Assembly (NCBI GenBank): GCA_034933685.1
Contig: JAYFNB010000013.1
Coordinates: forward strand, 1 to 64,000
Length of the DNA stretch: 64,000 nt
Reading direction: 5' to 3'
Source: UBA8514 sp034933685
GTDB taxonomy: Bacteria > Bacillota > Clostridia > Lachnospirales > Anaerotignaceae
The translations under genes and the position numbers were made by a program. The notes beneath the pieces are model-generated. The model searched no databases and had not been told where the DNA came from. It saw only the letters and a list, made by a program, of their open reading frames with translations. This document shows positions 16,526 through 23,630 of the stretch, piece by piece. Numbering within the stretch: position 1 is the stretch's first letter; the number at the start of each line of letters is the position of its first letter.

Positions 16526-18292
16526 ATGAAAAAATGGATGCTCAGGCGTAACAAGGTTAATATTGAAAAAATGGCAGAACGTCTGGGCATATCCATTATT
16601 ACAGCACAGGTGCTTGCAAACCGTGGAATTGGCACATATAATGATGCCTGCAAATTTCTATACTGTGATGTAAATGAAATGTATGATGGCTATTTGCTAA
16701 AAGATATGAAAAATGGTATTGATGTTATTAATTTTGCAATTGATAACGGCAAAAAAATAGCTGTATACGGTGATTATGATGTTGACGGGGTAATGAGCAC
16801 CACCATACTTTATAAAACAATTAAAACATTTACTGACAACGTTATATATTACGTACCACACAGGCAAAAAGAGGGCTACGGCATAAACATTGATGCGGTG
16901 AAAGAACTCAAAAGCCTTGGTATTGATGTTGTGCTTGCCTGTGACAATGGCATTGCGGCAATTGAAGAGGCAAAGCTAATAGACAGCCTTGGCATGAGCC
17001 TTGTAATTTTGGACCACCATGAGCCTGCATTTGAAATTAAGGATGACAGTTCAAAAATAGATATTATTCCTGTTGCGGCGGCTATAATAGACCACAAGCA
17101 AAAAGATTGTACATACCCATTTAAGGCACTTTGTGCAGGAGCAATGGCATACAAATTCAGCAAGGTATTTTTTGAAAGCAGAAAAACAGAATTTGTGTAT
17201 AACACTGAATTTTTAGTGTTTGCCGCTATGGCTACAATTTGTGACATTGTAGACTTGCTGGACGAAAACAGAATAATTGCAAAAAATGGTCTAAATTTAA
17301 TAACAGAAAGCCCTAACATTGGCCTCAAAGCACTTATAGAAAAAACTGGCATAGGCAAAGGTGAAATAAGCGAATACCATGTGGGTTTTGTGCTTGGGCC
17401 TTGCATTAATGCAACAGGAAGGCTGGAAAGTGCCAAAGCGGCAGTAGAGCTTTTTGTAACAGAAGATATTCAAAGAGCGGAAGTATTGGCATCTGAACTT
17501 ACTGAATTGAATACTGAAAGAAAACTGCTTACAGCAAATGCCGTAAAGGAAACTGTTGAAGTAGTTGAAAATAGTGATTTACAGCAGGATAGAGTACTTG
17601 TAATTTACAACGAAAATATTCACGAAAGTATTGCGGGAATAGTTGCAGGCAGAATAAAAGAGCGCTATTATAAACCTGTAATTATGCTTACAACTGGAGA
17701 AAGCATGGCAAAAGGCTCGGCACGAAGCATTGAGGGTTACAATATTTTTGAAGAATTGTTTAACCAAAGGGATTTGTTCCATAAGTTTGGTGGTCACCCT
17801 ATGGCAGCAGGTCTTTCTCTTCCGTATGAAAATGTGGATATTTTGCGAAAGCGTCTTAATGATGTGTGCACACTTACTGAGGAAGAAATGACGCCTGTTA
17901 TTAAAATAGAAAAATCAATTACCTTTGAGGAAATTACCATGGAAGCAGCGCAGGAGCTTATGCGAATAGCTCCATTTGGGAAGGAAAACCCAATGCCAGT
18001 TTTTGGAACAAAAGGTATAACTGCAGAAAAGGTAATTCTTATAGTTAAAAATAAAAATATATTGAAAATAAGTTTAAGAGATACAAAAACCGGAATACGA
18101 CTTGATGGAATATCCTTTGACGGGCTTGAGAATTTTGAAAACCAATGCCTAAATAAATATGGTGATGAAAAAACAAGAAATATTTTAAATGGCACAGAGG
18201 GGATTAAGCTGGATATTTTATACAACATAACTATTAACAGCTTTTTAGGGCGAACTTCACTACAGTTAAATTTAAAGGATTTTAGATTATAA
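16526..18292 (+). CDS. recJ: Single-stranded-DNA-specific exonuclease RecJ
   Basis: The 588-residue DHH-family 5'-3' exonuclease acts in recombination and mismatch repair. Motif I is YGDYDVDGVM (81-90), the DHH motif is LDHHEP near residue 160, and the DHHA1 domain has GGHPMAAGLS near residue 425. An OB-fold region follows at about 450-588. Its length is at the short end of the RecJ range but all motifs are present. An AGGAG site precedes the ATG, and apt follows after 11 bp. Confidence 0.95.
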   Translation: MKKWMLRRNKVNIEKMAERLGISIITAQVLANRGIGTYNDACKFLYCDVNEMYDGYLLKDMKNGIDVINFAIDNGKKIAVYGDYDVDGVMSTTILYKTIKTFTDNVIYYVPHRQKEGYGINIDAVKELKSLGIDVVLACDNGIAAIEEAKLIDSLGMSLVILDHHEPAFEIKDDSSKIDIIPVAAAIIDHKQKDCTYPFKALCAGAMAYKFSKVFFESRKTEFVYNTEFLVFAAMATICDIVDLLDENRIIAKNGLNLITESPNIGLKALIEKTGIGKGEISEYHVGFVLGPCINATGRLESAKAAVELFVTEDIQRAEVLASELTELNTERKLLTANAVKETVEVVENSDLQQDRVLVIYNENIHESIAGIVAGRIKERYYKPVIMLTTGESMAKGSARSIEGYNIFEELFNQRDLFHKFGGHPMAAGLSLPYENVDILRKRLNDVCTLTEEEMTPVIKIEKSITFEEITMEAAQELMRIAPFGKENPMPVFGTKGITAEKVILIVKNKNILKISLRDTKTGIRLDGISFDGLENFENQCLNKYGDEKTRNILNGTEGIKLDILYNITINSFLGRTSLQLNLKDFRL

Positions 18293-18303
18293 GGAGGATA
18301 TTT

Positions 18304-18816
18304 ATGGATTTAGCGGGAAAAATCAGAGATATTAAGGATTTTCCACAGGAAGGCATTATTTTTAGAGATATTACTACACTTTTAAAGGATGCAGATGGTC
18401 TTTGTGAGGCTATTGACAGAATTAAAGCTGAACTTGAGGGTGTTGAGTTTGACTATATTATAGGCCCTGAAAGCAGAGGGTTTATTTTTGGTATGCCACT
18501 GGCTTACAGCCTTAGAAAGGGATTTATTCCTATTAGAAAGGCAGGTAAGCTTCCTGCAAAAACCAAATCCAAGGAATATTCACTTGAATACGGGACGGCT
18601 ACTATTGAAATACACGAAGATGCTATTAAAAAAGGTGATAAGGTAGTTATTATTGATGACCTTATTGCTACAGGTGGTACGTCAAGAGCTATTGTACAGC
18701 TTTTAGAAGAAATGGGAGCAACCGTTGAAAAAATGGTGTTTCTTATTGAACTTGAAGAACTTGGCGGAAGAAAAGTAATTGGTGACTACAATATAGAATC
18801 TATTATAAAATATTAA
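18304..18816 (+). CDS. apt: Adenine phosphoribosyltransferase
   Basis: The 170-residue enzyme salvages adenine with PRPP to AMP. The PRPP loop VVIIDDLIATGGTSRA is near residues 117-132, and the N-terminal IRDIKDFPQEGIIFRDIT region is typical of bacterial Apt. AAGGAGG directly precedes the ATG. It is the last gene of the recJ unit. In many Clostridia relA follows apt; here rplS follows instead, under its own promoter. Confidence 0.96.
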   Translation: MDLAGKIRDIKDFPQEGIIFRDITTLLKDADGLCEAIDRIKAELEGVEFDYIIGPESRGFIFGMPLAYSLRKGFIPIRKAGKLPAKTKSKEYSLEYGTATIEIHEDAIKKGDKVVIIDDLIATGGTSRAIVQLLEEMGATVEKMVFLIELEELGGRKVIGDYNIESIIKY

Positions 18817-18823
18817 AAAATAC

Positions 18824-18852
18824 TTGCACACATATTTGTGCTGTGATATAAT
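18824..18852 (+). promoter_or_regulatory. rplS promoter
   Basis: TTGCAC (18824-18829), 17 bp and TATAAT (18847-18852) with an extended TG make a strong sigma-A promoter. It starts within ten bases of the apt stop. Confidence 0.8.
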
Positions 18853-18934
18853 ACCAAATGCATGTATTAAGGATGGTCCGCTGTTACTGTATGGATGTAG
18901 CAAGAACATCTATTGATTTTATGGAGGAATTAAA
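18853..18934 (+). promoter_or_regulatory. rplS 5' leader, possible L19 autoregulatory leader
   Basis: About 75 nt of untranslated leader separate the promoter from rplS. It contains AAGGATGGTCCGCTG and GTATGGATGTAGC segments that can form short stems. Firmicutes often carry an L19 leader at this position. The match to that family is inferred from position and structure potential, not from a covariance search. The ribosome site TGGAGGAA ends the region. Confidence 0.4.
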
Positions 18935-19282
18935 ATGAACGATATTATTAAAGGAATTGAAAATGCTCAGCTTAAAAGCGAAGTAACACCTTTTAACGTA
19001 GGTGACACAGTACGTGTTTACGCTAAGGTTGTTGAGGGTACAAGAGAAAGATTACAGATGTTTGAAGGTATTGTTATTAAAAGACAAAATGGCGGTATTC
19101 GTGAAACTTTCACTGTAAGAAGAATTGCTTCAGGTGTAGGCGTTGAAAGAACATGGCCACTTCACTCACCAAGAATTGACCGTATTGAGGTTGTTAGACG
19201 TGGTGTTGTTAGACGTGCTAAACTCTTCTACTTAAGAGATAGAGTTGGTAAAGCAGCTAAAGTTAAAGAAGTTTTAAGATAA
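18935..19282 (+). CDS. rplS: 50S ribosomal protein L19
   Basis: The 115-residue ribosomal protein sits at the interface of the two subunits. The motifs FNVGDTVRVYAKVVEG, RERLQMFEGIVIKR and the C-terminal RVGKAAKVKEVLR are characteristic, and the length is standard. It has its own strong promoter and leader, and a perfect-stem terminator follows at 19308, so it is mainly monocistronic. lepB and rbgA follow in the order common in Firmicutes. Confidence 0.98.
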   Translation: MNDIIKGIENAQLKSEVTPFNVGDTVRVYAKVVEGTRERLQMFEGIVIKRQNGGIRETFTVRRIASGVGVERTWPLHSPRIDRIEVVRRGVVRRAKLFYLRDRVGKAAKVKEVLR

Positions 19283-19307
19283 TATAAAACATCAAATTTG
19301 TTCATGG

Positions 19308-19334
19308 GCCTGACGACGTAGTCGTCAGGCTTTT
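19308..19334 (+). terminator. rplS terminator
   Basis: GCCTGACGAC-gta-GTCGTCAGGC forms a perfect 10-bp stem at 19308-19330, followed by TTTT and a T-rich stretch. Confidence 0.9.
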
Positions 19335-19361
19335 GTACATTTTATATATGGAGGCGCAGTG

Positions 19362-19922
19362 ATGTCTGAAACAAGAAAATTAAAAAAGAGGAAAGAGATT
19401 ATTGAGTGGATTATTTCCCTAGCTGTTGTAATTTTTATTGCACTTATTTTCCGCAATTTTGTTTTAGGAACAAACCTTGTAAAAGGAATTAGTATGGAGC
19501 CTACATTTGAACATAACGATTACGTAATCTTAAATAAGCTTACCTATAGATTAGGCGAGCCAAAACGAGGAGATATTGTTGTATGTAGTTATGACAAAGG
19601 CACACAGGAAGAAAATATTATTAAGCGTGTAATAGGAACTCCTGGTGATATTATTGATATTGAAATTGGTGACGAATATCAGTATATTGTGCTTGTAAAC
19701 GGCGAAGCTATAGAGGAAAGCTATCTAGGGGAAAACATGGAGCAAAAGGGAGACATTGAATATCCGTACACAGTGCCGGAAGGGAGATATTTTGTTATGG
19801 GTGATAATCGAAACAGCTCTAACGACAGTCGGTCTAGATTAATTGGTGCTATACCGAAGAAAAATATAGAAGGAAAAGTAATTATAAGGCTTATGCCATT
19901 TGATAGATTTACAACATTTTAA
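19362..19922 (+). CDS. lepB: Signal peptidase I
   Basis: The 186-residue membrane-anchored protease removes signal peptides. One N-terminal membrane helix spans about residues 14-34. The catalytic Ser44 is in GISMEPTF and the catalytic Lys88 in NIIKRVIGTPGD, and GDNRNSSNDSR marks the C-terminal conserved box. GGAGG at 19350-19354 favours ATG 19362 over the overlapping GTG at 19359. Short Gram-positive (SipS-like) type. It lies between rplS and rbgA, a conserved order. Confidence 0.95.
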   Translation: MSETRKLKKRKEIIEWIISLAVVIFIALIFRNFVLGTNLVKGISMEPTFEHNDYVILNKLTYRLGEPKRGDIVVCSYDKGTQEENIIKRVIGTPGDIIDIEIGDEYQYIVLVNGEAIEESYLGENMEQKGDIEYPYTVPEGRYFVMGDNRNSSNDSRSRLIGAIPKKNIEGKVIIRLMPFDRFTTF

Positions 19923-19952
19923 ATTTGAAGTGGAAGCTTACAGGAGGTAAGT

Positions 19953-20897
19953 ATGGATATACAGTGGTACCCAGGGCATATGACAAAAACCCGACGAATG
20001 ATGGGGGAAAATCTTAGTTTGGTGGATGTTGTTATAGAGCTTATAGATGCAAGAATACCTTACAGCAGTAAAAACCCAGATATTGACGAACTGGCTAAAA
20101 ATAAATTTAGAATTATTGTAATGAACAAAAGTGACCTTGCAGATGAAAGATGTACAACAAAATGGGTGGATTACTTTGAGGCAAAGGGTTTTAAGGTAAT
20201 CTTAACAGACTCAGTTGCTGGCAAAGGTGTGAAAAGTGTTACAGATGTGGCAAGAGAGTTAATGGCAGAAAAAGTGGCTCGACTTAAGGCGAGAGGAAGA
20301 CTTTTTGTGCCTGTGCGTGCTATGATAGTTGGAATACCAAATGTGGGAAAATCTACATTTATCAACAAGTACGTTGGTAAAACTACTGCAAAAACAGGGG
20401 ATAAACCTGGTGTTACACGTGGTAAACAGTGGATAAAGATAAAAAAAGATTTTGAACTTTTAGATACACCGGGCATTTTATGGCCAAAATTTGAAGACCA
20501 GCAAGTTGGTCTTAAATTGGCATTTACAGGTGCAATAAATGATGACATACTAGATATAGAGACTATGGCAGTTGAGTTTATTAGTTTGCTAATGAAAGTT
20601 GCACCAAATTCTCTTAAAACAAGGTACGATGTTGATTATAACAGTGTAGATGCTCCTCACCAAATATTTGAAAAAATTGGTGTTTCACGAGGTTTTCTTA
20701 CAAAGGGTGGCGAGGTAGATACTTTGCGCTGCGCGAGAATACTAATGGATGAGTATAGAGGCGGAAAAATAGGTCGAATTACACTGGAACTTCCAGATGA
20801 CATAGTGGATATGAGCAAGGAAACTGAGAGGAAGGCGAAGGAAAAACGCCAAAAGGATTTGGAAAGAAAGAGAGAGTACAAAAAGCGCAATAACTAG
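19953..20897 (+). CDS. rbgA: Ribosome biogenesis GTPase YlqF/RbgA
   Basis: The 314-residue GTPase needed for late 50S assembly has a circularly permuted G-domain. NKSD (G4, residues 58-61) comes before GIPNVGKST (G1, about 126-134), then DTPGIL (G3). An N-terminal IQWYPGHMTKTRR motif is diagnostic of YlqF. The C-terminus is a strongly basic/acidic helix. AGGAGG precedes the ATG, and a terminator follows. Confidence 0.95.
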   Translation: MDIQWYPGHMTKTRRMMGENLSLVDVVIELIDARIPYSSKNPDIDELAKNKFRIIVMNKSDLADERCTTKWVDYFEAKGFKVILTDSVAGKGVKSVTDVARELMAEKVARLKARGRLFVPVRAMIVGIPNVGKSTFINKYVGKTTAKTGDKPGVTRGKQWIKIKKDFELLDTPGILWPKFEDQQVGLKLAFTGAINDDILDIETMAVEFISLLMKVAPNSLKTRYDVDYNSVDAPHQIFEKIGVSRGFLTKGGEVDTLRCARILMDEYRGGKIGRITLELPDDIVDMSKETERKAKEKRQKDLERKREYKKRNN

Positions 20898-20925
20898 AGA
20901 ATAAGAAAAAAATTCAAAAAACATG

Positions 20926-20955
20926 TAAAAAGCGTATCTGCGGGTGCGCTTTTTT
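20926..20955 (+). terminator. Terminator after rbgA
   Basis: AAAAAGCG (20927-20934) pairs with CGCTTTTT (20947-20954) around a short loop that can add inner pairs, and six Ts end the structure. Confidence 0.7.
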
Positions 20956-20971
20956 ATATTGGCAAATAATC

Positions 20972-20998
20972 ACAAATTGGTTGTACAAGCATAAAATA
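20972..20998 (+). promoter_or_regulatory. Sigma-K-like promoter upstream of the Cys/Trp-rich gene
   Basis: CATAAAATA (20990-20998) matches the mother-cell sigma-K -10 consensus CATANNNTA exactly. An AC pair (20972-20973) lies 16 bp upstream, the spacing usual for that factor. No good sigma-A promoter is visible here. The motif is short and AT-rich, so chance occurrence is possible. A direct repeat GTACAAG flanks the -10 element. Confidence 0.4.
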
Positions 20999-21030
20999 GT
21001 AGTACAAGTAGTATTAAGGAGGTGAATATA

Positions 21031-21261
21031 GTGGCTGGTATGGATTGTTATGGATGCTATGAGGCAGAAAGGAGTAGACAAGAAGAGCAATTCTGGGAAA
21101 GAGAGGGTTGCCAAGAACGATGGGTAGATAGTGAGTTCGATAGAGGGTTTGATAGAGATTTACGCGGAAGAAGATGTTGCGGATACTGGTGCTGGCGATG
21201 GTGCTGCGGAGGTTGGCGTTGGTGCTGGTGCAGTAGATGTTGTAGGTGTGGATTAAGATAG
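21031..21261 (+). CDS. Cys/Trp/Arg-rich small protein of unknown function
   Basis: The 76-residue protein is read from GTG 21031, chosen because AAGGAGGTG (21016-21024) lies 8 bases upstream. It holds 13 Cys and 8 Trp and no lysine. The first half is acidic and Glu/Arg/Asp-rich. The last ~30 residues alternate Cys-Trp-Arg (for example YWCWRWCCGG, WRWCWCSRCCRC), with ten Cys and six Trp. Three GGTGCTG units (21188, 21200, 21221) show the C-terminus grew by short DNA repeats. I do not recognise the family. Options are a cross-linked spore-coat protein (fits the sigma-K-like promoter), a metal-binding protein, or a modified peptide. It has its own terminator. Confidence 0.65.
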   Translation: MAGMDCYGCYEAERSRQEEQFWEREGCQERWVDSEFDRGFDRDLRGRRCCGYWCWRWCCGGWRWCWCSRCCRCGLR

Positions 21262-21304
21262 TTGTGGTATTTTAAGATTTAAAGCTTTGCCTTTTCACGT
21301 GATG

Positions 21305-21332
21305 GGCGTATCAACTGGTACGCCTATTATTT
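21305..21332 (+). terminator. Terminator after the Cys/Trp-rich gene
   Basis: GGCGTA (21305-21310) pairs with TACGCC (21319-21324) and is followed by TATTATTTT. A short but plausible intrinsic terminator. Confidence 0.6.
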
Positions 21333-21422
21333 TGAGTATGTTTGTATTTTTCTGTATTCAATTCAACGAGCTTTAAAGAAAACCAGATTTTAAGCAGGTT
21401 AAATTAGAGACTGTTTTTGGGC

Positions 21423-21499
21423 AACAAAAAAGCAGCCTAAACCAGTTATGACTCTGGGCGCTGCCAACATTAGTACTTAGTGTTGCTTTTTTGCTTTTG
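21423..21499. terminator. Two-hairpin structured element, possible bidirectional terminator
   Basis: Two adjacent hairpins: GCAGC...CCAG...CTGG...GCTGC (about 21432-21467) and CAACA...TGTTG (about 21468-21485). AAAAAAGCA on the left and TGCTTTTTT on the right also pair. T-runs exist at both ends, so it can terminate from either strand. It closes the tiny minus-strand ORF at 21511-21567. A small RNA cannot be excluded. Confidence 0.55.
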
Positions 21500-21510
21500 T
21501 GTTTTTGATG

Positions 21511-21567
21511 TTAGTCAAGAAGGAATAAACATTCTTCAATTACATCAGGTGTAATAACTATACTCAT
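21511..21567 (-). CDS. Possible 18-residue peptide ORF with strong ribosome site
   Basis: On the minus strand AAAGGAGATGATATA precedes ATG 21567, and the frame reads MSIVITPDVIEECLFLLD then TAA. The ribosome site is among the strongest in the window and the unit is closed by the hairpins at 21423-21499. TATA-rich candidate -10 sequences lie at about 21600-21615. The peptide is acidic and hydrophobic with one Cys. It is either a real small gene, a leader peptide or the remnant of a longer gene. Nothing here gives a function. Confidence 0.35.
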   Translation of the reverse strand: MSIVITPDVIEECLFLLD

Positions 21568-21762
21568 TATATCATCTCCTTTCTTAAGTTTAATACTTAT
21601 ATACTATACCATACTTATATTACAGTTGCATGTAATTCTTGTTACAATTGTGTTAAGTTTACATAAAATTTAATTTGTATTATATCTGTAATTTCCAAAG
21701 ACTTTATATTTACAACAAATAAATGCATTTTGCTACAAAGATTAAATGCATTGTGAAAAAAG

Positions 21763-21795
21763 AAAACCCATGTTAGTTGCAAGGGTTTTAGTTTT
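21763..21795 (-). terminator. Terminator of hemerythrin gene 1
   Basis: AAAACCC (21763-21769) pairs with GGGTTTT (21783-21789). On the minus strand it follows the hemerythrin stop directly and is followed by a C and six Ts. Confidence 0.7.
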
Positions 21796-22203
21796 TTATT
21801 TATTTACAGAACGAATATGCTCTGCAACTTTAACATCTTCTCTTTTTATGTGGTTAATAAGCCAACCTGCAACAACATTATTTACCTTACCAACAAGGAC
21901 AACTGTAGGGCCTTCTTTTTCAAGCTGATTAATAATATCACGCACAACCAGCTTAAAATCTTCATGATATTTCTTATGGTTTGCATAGTCGGGATATTTG
22001 CTGTTCAACTGAAGCTTTTCTTCATCTGCAAAGTGTTTAGCCGTGTAGTCATATAAAAACTTTGAAGTATCCTTCAAAGCATCTCTGCCTTTTCCCCTGG
22101 AGCATGCTTCTAGCAAATTGTTCAATGCCCCAATTAATTCTTTGTGCTGATTGTCAATTGTTGGATTGCCTGTTGCTAAGTCAGGAGTAAAATTGTATGC
22201 CAC
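21796..22203 (-). CDS. Bacteriohemerythrin, copy 1
   Basis: The 135-residue cytosolic protein has the four-helix di-iron hemerythrin fold. The ligand pattern is complete: His in DNQHKELI, HFADEEK with His and Glu, NHKKYH with two His, and NHIKRED with His and Asp. It binds O2 reversibly; in anaerobes it is thought to store, sense or deliver O2 to reductases. The frame is open to a TTG at 22212, but GTG 22203 aligns exactly with the start of the paralogue (MAY.FTPDL) and lies after an AGAAGG site. It has its own promoter (22313-22341) and terminator. The two paralogues are clearly recent duplicates, sharing most residues. Confidence 0.92.
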   Translation of the reverse strand: MAYNFTPDLATGNPTIDNQHKELIGALNNLLEACSRGKGRDALKDTSKFLYDYTAKHFADEEKLQLNSKYPDYANHKKYHEDFKLVVRDIINQLEKEGPTVVLVGKVNNVVAGWLINHIKREDVKVAEHIRSVNK

Positions 22204-22312
22204 TGTTATCAACCTTCTTTCGTTAAAATTTATGTTAAATTGGAATGTTAGACTATGGTTTTAATATGAATTGTTATAAATATAATTACACTACAGATTG
22301 TTAATTTTGCAT

Positions 22313-22341
22313 ATTTTAACATTACCTACCTATTTTGTCAA
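22313..22341 (-). promoter_or_regulatory. Promoter of hemerythrin gene 1
   Basis: Minus-strand TTGACA (22341-22336), a 17-bp spacer and TAAAAT (22318-22313) with an extended TG form a near-consensus sigma-A promoter. The leader to the start codon is about 100 bases. No clear PerR-like palindrome was seen on it. Confidence 0.75.
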
Positions 22342-22350
22342 TAAAAAGTT

Positions 22351-22400
22351 AAAAAATGGAAGCCCCTTATAACTACTCATGTAGTAGATATAAGAGGCTT
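22351..22400 (-). terminator. Terminator of hemerythrin gene 2
   Basis: AAGCCCCTTAT (22360-22370) pairs with ATAAGAGGCTT (22390-22400), with one mismatch. On the minus strand it ends in a T-run (22357-22351 region). Confidence 0.75.
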
Positions 22401-22420
22401 AATATTTTATATTTTATGTC

Positions 22421-22828
22421 CTATTTACTTGTAGAACGAATATGTGCAGCAACTTTAACATCTTCTCTTTTTATATGGTTAATCAACCAGCCTGCAATAC
22501 TGCTGTTTACTTTGCCAACAAGAACAATTGTGGGACCTTCCTTATCAATCTGAGTAATAATTTCGTGCACCACCTGCTTAAATCCTTCATGGTACTGCTT
22601 ATGGTTTGCATAATCAGGATATTTACTTGCAAGCTGTAATTTTTCTTCATCTGCAAAATGCTTTGATGTATAATTGTACAGAAATTTTGCAGTATCGCTT
22701 AATACTGCTCTGCCTTTACCTTGCGAGCAAGCCTCCAGCAGATTATTAATAGCAGCAATTAATTCTTTATGCTGTGAGTCTATAGTTGTATTTCCAGTAA
22801 GTAAATCCGGTGTGAAAGCATATGCCAT
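22421..22828 (-). CDS. Bacteriohemerythrin, copy 2
   Basis: The 135-residue paralogue of the preceding hemerythrin keeps all di-iron ligands (DSQHKELI, HFADEEK, NHKQYHEGF, NHIKRED). It starts 40 bp downstream of the rubrerythrin stop with an AGAGGT site and no separate promoter, so it is probably co-transcribed with the rubrerythrin and shares its peroxide-responsive control. This gives two nearly identical O2-binding proteins under different promoters. A linked role in O2 and peroxide removal is inferred from the context. Confidence 0.93.
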   Translation of the reverse strand: MAYAFTPDLLTGNTTIDSQHKELIAAINNLLEACSQGKGRAVLSDTAKFLYNYTSKHFADEEKLQLASKYPDYANHKQYHEGFKQVVHEIITQIDKEGPTIVLVGKVNSSIAGWLINHIKREDVKVAAHIRSTSK

Positions 22829-22868
22829 AATGAATTACCTCTATTCTTAAAGTATAGAACGACTATTA

Positions 22869-23414
22869 TTATTTACCAAAGTATCTGTTTAAAAGACCTT
22901 CAAAAGCCTTACCATGTCTAGCTTCATCTCTAGCCATTTCGTGAACTGTATCATGAATTGCATCGAGGTTAGCTGCTTTTGCACGTTTTGCAAGGTCAAA
23001 CTTACCTGCCGTTGCACCGTTTTCAGCTGCAACACGTAATTCAAGATTCTTTTTAGTAGAATCTGTGAGAACTTCTCCTAATAATTCAGCAAATTTTGCA
23101 GCATGTTCTGCTTCTTCATAAGCGGCTTTTTCATAATACATTCCAACCTCTGGGTAGCCTTCTCTATGTGCAACTCTTGCCATTGCAAGATACATACCAA
23201 CCTCAGTACATTCGCCTTCAAAGTTAGCTCTTAAATCTTTCATAATATCTTCGCTGCTGCCCTGAGCAACACCAACAACATGCTCTGCTGCCCATTCAAG
23301 AGTACCAGACTGCTCTTTAAATTTATCAGCACCTACATGACATACAGGACATTCCGCAGGAGCGCTATCGCCCTCATGTACATAACCACAAACTGAACAT
23401 ACAAATTTTTTCAT
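22869..23414 (-). CDS. Reverse rubrerythrin (NADH peroxidase component)
   Basis: The 181-residue protein has the rubredoxin domain at the N-terminus, with Cys6, Cys9, Cys22 and Cys25 binding one iron. The ferritin-like di-iron domain follows (about 50-181), with FEGECTEVGMYL, YEEAEHAA and EMARDEARHGK carrying the Glu/His ligands. This order is reversed from classic rubrerythrin and matches clostridial revRbr, which reduces H2O2 and O2 with electrons from NADH via a reductase. A perfect TTGACA-N17-TATAAT promoter lies upstream with a PerR-like box on its -10, so induction by peroxide is expected. Confidence 0.93.
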   Translation of the reverse strand: MKKFVCSVCGYVHEGDSAPAECPVCHVGADKFKEQSGTLEWAAEHVVGVAQGSSEDIMKDLRANFEGECTEVGMYLAMARVAHREGYPEVGMYYEKAAYEEAEHAAKFAELLGEVLTDSTKKNLELRVAAENGATAGKFDLAKRAKAANLDAIHDTVHEMARDEARHGKAFEGLLNRYFGK

Positions 23415-23463
23415 ATTAAAATCCTCCTTTAAGTAAATGATAGAATTGTAAATAATTATTAAC

Positions 23464-23500
23464 TGATAATCATTATAATCTAGGTGATAAAAAATGTCAA
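23464..23500 (-). promoter_or_regulatory. Consensus promoter with a PerR-like box for the rubrerythrin-hemerythrin unit
   Basis: The minus strand reads TTGACA (23500-23495), 17 bp and TATAAT (23477-23472), a perfect sigma-A consensus. TGATAATCATTATAA (23464-23478) overlaps the -10. Its complement TTATAATGATTATCA differs from the PerR consensus TTATAATNATTATAA at one position. Repression by a metal-bound PerR and release by peroxide is the likely logic. A Fur or Zur role cannot be excluded from sequence. Confidence 0.8.
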
Positions 23501-23567
23501 TACTTTTTCTTTATTTTTTATGAATTTAATTCCAGTATCATAAAATGATATTATTTTAACAAAACAC

Positions 23568-23596
23568 TTTAAAAATACTTGATTATTAGGTATAAT
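23568..23596 (+). promoter_or_regulatory. Promoter of the insulinase-family gene
   Basis: TTTAAA (23568-23573), 17 bp and TATAAT (23591-23596). The -35 is weak and the -10 is perfect. It directs transcription of the protease gene starting at 23631. Confidence 0.5.
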
Positions 23597-23630
23597 ATAA
23601 AAAGTGATAAAAGAAAGGGGATTGATACCG

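Noticed and set aside
21423..21499. tRNA or known riboswitch
   Set aside because: No cloverleaf or known aptamer core can be formed; hairpins with T-runs on both sides fit a bidirectional terminator better.
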